Assembly (NCBI GenBank): GCA_001939145.1
Contig: LSRX01000261.1
Coordinates: 348,159 to 412,158, forward strand
Reading direction: 5' to 3'
Origin: Symbiodinium microadriaticum
Lineage: Eukaryota; Sar; Dinophyceae; Suessiales; Symbiodiniaceae
DNA: 64,000 nt
The notes beneath the pieces were generated by a model. The model was not told where the DNA came from, made no database searches, and saw only the letters and a program-made list of their open reading frames with translations. A program made the position numbers and the translations under genes. The first letter of the stretch is position 1; each line of letters opens with the position of its first letter. Below are positions 56,951 to 64,000 of the stretch, piece after piece.

Positions 56951-56986
56951 AGGTTTAGGGTTTAGGGTTTACGGTTTAGGGTTACA
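56951..56986 (-). repeat. Short telomere-like tract (TTTAGGG orientation)
   Basis: About four TTTAGGG units with one TTTACGG variant. Confidence 0.85.
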
Positions 56987-57498
56987 GGGCAGCAGTGCCA
57001 AGGACACTTTGAGCCATGCTCTCCGAGTCTTGCTGCCTGCGCTGCGCTGGATGGACGCGAGGGATTTTCGGGTCCTTCAGGGGCGTGGTGCCTTGGGGAA
57101 AAAGCTGGGTCTTTTCTGTTTATGGTGGAGGAGGGTTCGATACGGCTTGCGAGCTCCGATTGTAGGCGTAGGAGGTCGAATCACTTCTATCTCAAGAACA
57201 AAACAGGGGTAATAGCCGTGATAATCCACAAGAGCGATCTCATCCAGGGATTACGCTTGCCCAGCGTGCGATTTCTGCAGAGTTGCACCCTGCTGCAGGA
57301 CTTGCTGGATAGTGGATGGCCTTTCTTCCGCCTGGTTGCCCGCATATCGGCACATTGCTCAGCCGTGTTCCGGTACGGGCCGAAGAGGTAGTAGAACACT
57401 CTGCGTACGCACACACACACACATACGCACTTAACAGAAGTCATATGCTGTGTCTGTATGCACGAGCTGTATCTATGGTCTGCAAGATTCAGCATCAG

Positions 57499-57532
<34 letters not shown>

Positions 57533-59132
57533 GAGGAGGAGGAGGAGGAGGAGTCAAAACAGGAGCATCAGCAGCAGTATCAGTAGTCGTACATATGCTC
57601 AGAATGTCCAGCAGCTTCCTCAGACTCAGCCTCAAAAAGCGCTGTCGCAAGCGGAGAACGGCGCACGGCAACCTTTCCCAAAAGCTTCTCGGGGCAAAGC
57701 CTTAGTCATAAGAGCTTCGGGGCTGGCTTTCAGCCAGACTCGTGGACAGAGAGATCAGCTCGAATCCTTACGGGGCACTGAAGTGGGAGCAGCGCACACG
57801 AGGTGGCAAGGGCCAGTGGGCGGGGTGCGTGTGCGCCGGAGCCGGAAGAGAAGCAAAGAGAGGGGACGGAAGAGCCTTCAGAGTCTCGCGCTGATAAGGA
57901 CAGGACACGGGACGTGCTGCACGCAGGGAGCGCAGCATATTGTAGGTTGATGGTCGCAAGCCCCGTCGACCGAGGCGCAGGTCTGCGAGCAGAACCTGGG
58001 TAGGTCGGTGCCTGTGGGCTTCGCAGGGTCAGAGGGCTCCTTCCCGGGATTTTAGGGCTGAGGGTCGAGAGACTTCTTGGGAGCCTCAGGGCCCTTAAGG
58101 TTTCGAGCTTAGTGTGGCGAAGGGAGGTGTGTGGTGGTTTCGAGAGGGCACTGCCGGCCCCCATTCATCAGGAGTTCATTTTGAAGCTGTAGTGTGGGCA
58201 CTTCGCTCTTCCGTTCCGGAAAGGCACACTTCATCCCACTTCACATCCTACTCGCCCTACTCTCCAAATGCTCCGTGTTGCGAGTCGTGAAGTCAAGCCG
58301 GCACAGGTGTCCTGCGACTTGTGACACGGAGGACATGAAGGCCATCTGCATGCACGACATGGTGGCCACACTATGGCACGGGTCCCTGCGTATCATGTGT
58401 GTCCAAGTATGTTCTGCCCTGTATTACAAAGTTCGTCGGGCAGGTGCTCGCCGAGACCTTGGAGGAGAAGATGTTCGAAGGTCCGCGTGAACAGGCGCGG
58501 ACTCGCCTCTGAGCACATCTTCGGAGGGAGTTGTGAAGCTGGTGGGAGGGGTTGTGCTGAGCAGTTGCAGTTTGGAGACTTCTGGATCTCGGCGTTCTGG
58601 TGAAGATGAAATCGTAGGCTTTCAGCCATCGAATCCTGCTCTCCGAAGTCGAGACCCCGAGATCAGGCTGCCAATTTTGAAGAACCCGGACGGGCAAGCC
58701 TGAAACTTTGCCAAATGCACTCAGTTGCCGCCCATGAGGTGCCGGAGGCTCTGCAGAAAAATCTCACTTTCGCTTTGTGCCATAACACGCGAGCTGCTCT
58801 CCATGACTGCAGCTGCCTGGGCGGTCTCTGTGGCACGAAGGACAGTGGAAACCGCCTGCTCGTGTCCCCTCTCCTGTGCTTCCAACGCTTTCATGAACAT
58901 CTCGAAATTCACACGAAAGGTCCTCAAATAAACCCTTTTGTGCTCCTGCTTCTTGCAGACAAACGAGCCGAAGAGCAACCAGATGATAGTGATTGCGGTC
59001 GTCGCAATAAACATAAGACAGGGCATGGCAGTTCTGCTGCGGCAAGTGACGGTAGATGCAGCAGCAGGAACGGTCAAAGGAGCAATAGCACCAGCAACAC
59101 GAGACAACAGACCCCTAAACCAAGACCCAGTG

Positions 59133-59221
59133 CAAACCCTAAACCCTAAACCCCTAAACCCCTAAACCCCTAAACCCCTAAACCCCTAAACCCCTAAACC
59201 CCTAAACCCCTAAACCCTAAA
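59133..59221 (+). repeat. Telomere-like array with a 7-bp to 8-bp unit switch
   Basis: Two CCCTAAA units followed by about eight perfect CCCCTAAA units and a final 7-bp unit. Confidence 0.95.
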
Positions 59222-59691
59222 GCCTTTGAGCCAGGGGCCCAGAGACCGAAGCGACCTACTCGAGGCAGTCGGGAGGCTCAGTTGAGAGGATGATGAGAGG
59301 ATGATGAAGGAGAGCTGTATCCACAGATTAGGACCTGGGGCTCCAGGGTTTTAGGGCCTAAAGTTCAGGGTCCTGCTCCGGGGAATTGCCCACTTGGCGC
59401 TTGCCCCAAGAGCCTCCAGAGTTTCTGAAGTGGTTGGGTAAGGACTCGGTGCTCCGTCTCGCAAGGATCCTGTTTACACGCTGAAGAATTGAGACTAAGA
59501 ACAAAGGCAGAGTGTGTGAAGGCAGCTTTGTCTTGAGTTTCAAACACTATGTTCATCTAGAAGAAGGCATGCGCCTGATTCTTTAGGAGGCTAGTTCCTT
59601 TCCCATCAAAGCGAGGTTGACGGTTCAGCCTAACTCTGTAAATTTAGACTCTGAGTCTAAAGTATGAACCCCAAGCAGAGGCTCGTGCTGT

Positions 59692-60090
59692 GTGGAGAAG
59701 CGATGCGAAGGAGGCTGGCACTGCCCCCATACATGCCACTTCGAGCGCTTGCGAGAGTTCAACACCCAATTTCCATCTCCAAAAGCGGAAGACCCAACCA
59801 AGAGTAAGATTCCATCGGAAGCTTTGCAGAATTCATTCAGGGTCCAACAAGTCTACATTTCGATTCTTCCTCCTTTAAGCTTTAAAGAAGAACGGCTAGA
59901 GGATCTACTGACTCTCCTAAAGGCCGACCAGGAACTCTGAATGGGACCCTGCAGGTGCAGGCGAGCCTTGGCCGCTGTGGGGAAGTGGCCCTGGCCGAGG
60001 CGGCCGCGGTTCGCGCCGCGACCTACGCCCACACGGAGAGCCTCCAGGACCTTCGGGCCTTGCATTCCCTGACGCAGGGGACCTTTCCAC
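59692..60090 (+). CDS. Two consecutive exons of an unknown protein (candidate)
   Basis: The first block, ending near 59934, reads LPPLSFKEERLEDLLTLLK then ADQ. The second starts after the AG at 59953-59954 and reads VQASLGRCGEVALAEAAAV then RAATYAHTESLQDLRALHS. Third codon positions in the second block are almost all G or C, unlike the surrounding DNA, and joining through a GA donor (CAG|GAACTC) to CAG|GTGCAG keeps the frame. The product looks helical. Family unknown; the start and later exons were not found. Confidence 0.35.
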
Positions 60091-61110
60091 CCCAAAAGCG
60101 CGCTTCGTTTCGAAGCAGCACACGATCTGCTCTCAAGCCTTTCTCCCAGTCTGGCATGGAGCACATGAGTCGTGAGCCGGGCTCTACAGACTTGCGGGTT
60201 TCGGGGAGGTTTTGTCAGTTTCTCTGCATTTTTTCAACCTCGCGTCTCTTGGAGGATGTCCTCACGGGCATTCAGCTCACTGAGCTGGTAGTCGGAGATC
60301 TTGCCCGACGAACACCCTGCGCATTGACGGAGCTTTCTCGCAGCCCAGGCCAGGGTTTGCCAAAGTCGTGTGGAGTGTCACAGTTCATACTACAAGCCTA
60401 CAAGCACTGTTGAAACGAAGCAACATCCAGCCTTTCTGGGGTTTCGAATCTCAGAATCGGAGATGAGGGATGTTCCCTGCGTCTGCAGATTTCTGGAAGA
60501 GCATGGGCTTTGTGGAGACATGGCTGGGTGGTCACGTGCGCTACAAGCACCGCCCGGCCTGCAAGCTGCACTTCTGCCCCCATGGCAGCCCCAGTATGCG
60601 CTCGTGCCTTTGGCTTCGGTTTATGTTGGGGCCAGTCGGCCGGCCAAGTGTCCTTGGGTCTACCATAGCACCCACCTCCCAGATGCCGCTGCGAAACATC
60701 CGCAGCTCCACCAAGCTCCTGGCCAGCAGTTTAGTTTCGTGAGCGGTTTCGTCAAAGTGAGCCGCCTTCGTTTCTCCGCGATTCCGTTGCCGTCCCGCGG
60801 AGCTTGCAGCGGAACTTCACCGTGTCTCAGCATGTTGAAGCAGATGCTTGTTGAACGATAGAGCACGTTGTGGGCATTTCTGCCAGGCAGATGTAGGCTT
60901 CAGTGGTAGAGGTCTGGCAGTAGCATCCGCGGCTAACTGCTGTTGCTATCGGATTTACACGACATGCCCAGCTGTTCTACTGTTATAACTTCGTGCAGTC
61001 AAGCCAAAGGTGCAAGCCCTGCGGATCCGCGCTCCGTGTGCCTGATCACCGGAGATCCGGGGGATGATCGGCCGCTGGACTGGGCTCTTAAAGACTTCTT
61101 ATTATGTAAC

Positions 61111-61142
61111 ATGTTTAGGGCTTAGGGTTTAGGGTTTAGGGT
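61111..61142 (-). repeat. Short telomere-like tract (TTTAGGG orientation)
   Basis: About four units. It is followed about 96 bp later by a tract of opposite orientation. Confidence 0.85.
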
Positions 61143-61237
61143 CTACCCAGGGCTTCGGCTCGGGGCTGAAAGCCTTCGCCCCAAAAATAGATACCCCTGA
61201 GCTGAGACCTCCCAATCCTCAACCTCTTCTTCGCAAG

Positions 61238-61321
61238 ACCCCTAAACCCTAAAATCCTAAACCTTACAATCCCAAAACCCTAGGACCCCGAACACAGAAC
61301 TCTCAACCCTAAACCCTAAAG
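61238..61321 (+). repeat. Degenerate telomere-like tract (CCCTAAA orientation)
   Basis: CCCTAAA units mixed with CCTAAAAT, CCTTACAAT and CCCAAAA variants. Confidence 0.8.
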
Positions 61322-61593
61322 CCAGAAAGCCCTCGGAGTCCAGACAGCACGTAGCGTACACCTGAAAGCTTGGCAGGAGTCGGACCTCTCCCTCCTTGTG
61401 GGGACTCATCCAGAGGCGCCGAACTTCTGGAGCCTGACGTACCACCTGAATCGCGACCTGCCTACAACTTAGGTGTAGAGTTCGGGATTTGGTGTCTGTA
61501 TGTGTGTAGGCTGTACACCCGTTCTTGACGCTGAATTTATTTGGAGCTGATGTTTTTTTGATTCGCCGCATCCGCGAAATTGCATTCGTGTCG

Positions 61594-62182
61594 TCGAGGT
61601 CTCTATGCCCTGCGTCACGGCTACCGTTTCAGCCGCGTGGAAGTTAGCAACGATGAGGCGGCGTATCGTTCTTCGGGTAGATCTTTCAGATATCCCTTGA
61701 GGATGATAGAGGGTAGGCAAGGATCTCTTGAGCTTTTCCGAGACTCCAGGAAGAGGAAGAGAAGCCTTCGTGAGAGTACAGGGAGCCGAGTCTCTCCTGC
61801 TGCCCAACAGATGGGACATTGCGAAGATTAGGGGTACCTTGTTTTGGGGTCCTTATAATAAGGATCCTACTATTTAGGGTACCATATTGGGGCCCCCTAT
61901 TTTCCGAACCCCCTCAGATGGAGCGCATGCGGGCTGACGGCGTGCTGCCGGAGCGCAAAGTCCAGTGGCTGATCGTCCGTTTGATCTCGACGAGGCTGCA
62001 GGACTGCCGCTCAGGCCATGCCCCCCACAAGTACTAGGCCCTGGCAACTTGGGGGGGGGGGGTAGGAGCATTTATTACTGGAAGCAAAGTCTTTGCAGAT
62101 GTCATGTGGAGGACAGGAGCTGCGAGCTGGTGGCCTGGATGGACAGCGACGCCTTCATCGTCTCCTCCGAGCCCCTGGAGGC
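61594..62182 (+). CDS. Possible GT34-type (galactosyl/mannosyl) glycosyltransferase exons
   Basis: GT34 enzymes are Golgi type II proteins that transfer galactose, xylose or mannose. Three exon-like blocks fit in order. About 61594-61640 (after AG) reads LYALRHGYRFSRVE, like the family NK..YA..HGY motif. About 61917-61975 reads MERMRADGVLPERKVQW. About 62100-62182, after AG, reads ELVAWMDSDAFIVSSEPLE, matching the family W-x-D-x-D-A metal and nucleotide-sugar binding motif followed by the P-L-E that usually follows. The start, the linking exons and the C-terminal part were not identified. A further block at 62326-62416 (LLEGQGFPANRSRQGKGSY) may belong to the same gene. Any nucleotide-diphospho-sugar transferase with a DxD motif is an alternative. 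Confidence 0.4.
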
Positions 62183-64000
62183 ACAGCAAAGACTAAGAGC
62201 AGTCTGAGGGCAATCTCAGAGCTCTTCAGAACCCTTCTGGCGTTTTTTTCATGGCGAATCATGTGAATCGTACGAAGAGTCATAACCATGATAATGATAG
62301 TGTTACTTGATTTTACATCCCAGTGTGCCAGGAGCTGCTGGAGGGCCAGGGCTTCCCGGCAAACCGCTCAAGGCAGGGCAAGGGCAGCTACAACGTGGAA
62401 GCTTTGAAGCAGTGCGCGGTTTAGGGTTTAGGGTGTAGGGATCACAGACATGAATCGAGGAAGCACTCCTGCCATACCCGCCACCCCTGCAAAGACCGCC
62501 ATTCTTCTTCTTCGCCTCGACTTCCGCGCCCTTTGGATACCGTTGAGATGAAGTCACATGTGCATGTGTCCGGAGACATCGGTCTTCACGTCTTGCACGA
62601 ATTATTTGCCAAATCAGAGAAGCGAACATCATCATGCGTCTGTTTGCCCGAGCTTCGTCATCACGACGGTGCTGGCATAGACGTGCGTGCCAAGGACCAA
62701 GGAAATCGGCAAGCTGTCCATCAAAAGAATCAATATCTCCGACCACTTCATGGTGGGCCTTGCTCGGCTCATGGGGCTTTGCTTCGGCCGCACCCGGCAA
62801 CCTGAAATGGCCTGCGCAGGTCGTGCGCAACAGCCCTGTGTCACGAAAGATGATGCAGGAGTGGTGTCACAGCTGCAACTAGCCACTAAAAGGTTCGTCT
62901 GCCATGGCTAGGAGCTACTAGGCTGGTCGTGTCCTTGCACTCATCTGGAAGGCGTCCAGCACGAAGCCCTCTCCTTTGCACACGTGCTGAGACCACCGCC
63001 TACGTCTTGCCTCATAAGACAAATTGTCCAGTGCCCTACGACCGGTGCTTTAGTCTTTAGTGTTATCGTACACGGAACACAATACCGTTCCTGGGCCGTT
63101 TTGAGGGTCTCGGTGGGAAGAATGCAAAGCAAGCTCTGAGTCAATTCGCCCGATGCCGAAGCACCGAACTAAGACAACGCAGGCGCAAAAGTCGCCAGCT
63201 CGAAGACGCAGTAGCGGTAGTAGCAGTAGCAGTGGTAGTCGTCGTCGTACTAGTAGTATGATGATTTCTTGTTTCATTAATTATCATGTTGTTGGTGTGA
63301 GAGATAGCTCTCGGGGTGAGCACTCCGGTATGCTCTGCTCTGCAGCACACTTTGGGGAGTGCAGGAACCTCTCGGTGGGGGCGCTCCGACAAGACTCTGT
63401 GGCTGCTCTTGATGGGTGGGCACGCCAGGGACATTCTCGGGTGGGCAGTCTGGGGCTGATTTGCGGGATAATCTGGCAGTGGCGCTCTCGGGCTTTGGGG
63501 ATACTCTCTGGGATGCTCTGTGGGATGCTTTGCTGCTGGACAGTGTAGGGGACTACAAGAAATCTATAGAACTTCTCCGGGGGGAGGCGAGGAACGGGCA
63601 AGGAGAGTGGCTATCTTAAGAATCTGACAACGCTACACTGAGGGTGGAATAATCGCGAGCATCATGCTACGACTAATCATGATAACGTTAGTCACAAGAA
63701 TATTCATGAACTAGCAATCGTAATGGTTTAGTTTATCATTCCTCACAGTAGCAAGACTAGACAAGGTGGCGGCTGCCGCTGCAACACTCGGACTTGTCAC
63801 GCTTTCGCAGCGAGCTTTTTCTGGAGCAGACGGCCACTTGGCTTGCGAAGGTATTTCTGCGCGTATAATTATTGCCAATTAATACAAATATAGATAGACA
63901 TTCCCACTGCATCATGGTGTGTGCCTCATCACCACGCCAATAATCAATGGCTTTGGTTCTCGCACGTGGGCTGGCATTTGGTTGCTTCACCTGCGCAGAC
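62183..64000. other. 3' end of window: spacer and unassigned exon-like blocks
   Basis: 62417-62437 is telomere-like. After an AG near 62697 a coding-like block reads TKEIGKLSIKRINISDHFMV and GLARLMGLCFG; family unknown. It may be a later exon of the preceding gene. 63208-63262 is a GTAGCAG period-3 tract. Nothing recognisable was seen in the last 400 bases. Confidence 0.4.

Larger units (their letters stand above)
56201..59691. other. Spacer with unassigned exon-like blocks
   Basis: Just after an AG at about 56216 a coding-like block reads PESFDDYLAHEVPCLARSP. 58326-58380 reads MKAICMHDMVATLWHG and 58430-58500 reads FVGQVLAETLEEKMFEGPRE. On minus, 58721-59107 is open for 128 codons, with a hydrophobic segment (FIATTAITIIWLLFGSF) followed by an Ala/Glu/Gln-rich, helix-like tail. 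None could be assigned. 56330-56420 and 57500-57552 are period-3 tracts, and 56951-56986 is telomere-like. Confidence 0.35.
60091..61593. other. Unassigned stretch before the GT34-like exons
   Basis: No family recognised. An open frame at 60370-60861 (163 codons, +) overlaps another at 60470-60742 reading FWKSMGFVETWLGGHVRYKH; neither is assignable. An inverted telomere-like pair lies at 61111-61142 and 61238-61321. Confidence 0.4.

Noticed and set aside
1..64000. CRISPR arrays, bacterial operons, prophage or insertion sequences
   Set aside because: No spacer-repeat arrays, transposase or integrase readings were found; tandem repeats here are telomere-like or microsatellites.
1..64000. tRNA, rRNA or snRNA genes
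   Set aside because: No cloverleaf or conserved rRNA/snRNA word was recognised by eye; tRNAscan or Infernal would be needed to exclude them.

Overview
The window is nuclear DNA of a dinoflagellate, most likely a Symbiodiniaceae/Suessiales-type genome (the genus cannot be proved from sequence). Evidence: (i) a nearly intact dinoflagellate spliced-leader sequence embedded at 31230-31249; (ii) the elongation factor is EFL, the EF-1alpha replacement used by dinoflagellates, not EF-1alpha; (iii) every gene that can be read is split by many short introns whose donors are GC, GA or GT in similar proportions, while the first exon base after the acceptor AG is almost always G; (iv) many interstitial TTTAGGG-type tracts in both orientations; (v) low gene density with all six confident genes on the + strand.

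Layout. 1-4792: non-coding, low complexity. 4793-7725: a sirtuin (SIR2-family deacylase). 11230-13145: a GT1/UGT-like glycosyltransferase in four exons. 17549-24687: translation initiation factor eIF5 in about 28 tiny exons. About 26859-28903: a nucleotide-sugar/triose-phosphate-type transporter, partly resolved. 31230: relict spliced leader, a mark of mRNA retroposition. 35801-36808: a 335-codon open frame of unknown nature. 41339-45921: a beta-carbonic anhydrase with three tandem domains, the middle one lacking both zinc-ligand cysteines. 46483-48645: EFL, starting only about 560 bp after the carbonic anhydrase stop. 48646-61560: mostly repeats, with a few unassigned exon-like blocks. About 61594-62182: exons resembling a GT34-type glycosyltransferase. 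The rest is spacer rich in telomere-like tracts, microsatellites and degenerate trinucleotide tracts.

There is no operon-like pathway logic. Two genes serve translation (eIF5, EFL), three serve sugar-nucleotide or glycan chemistry (UGT, transporter, GT34 candidate), one handles inorganic carbon (beta-CA), and one is an NAD-dependent deacylase. The shared strand fits the unidirectional gene arrays of dinoflagellates. Exon junctions were resolved by hand from reading frame and family knowledge. Most are exact to the base if the model holds, but the G shared by donor and acceptor leaves a one-base ambiguity at many of them.
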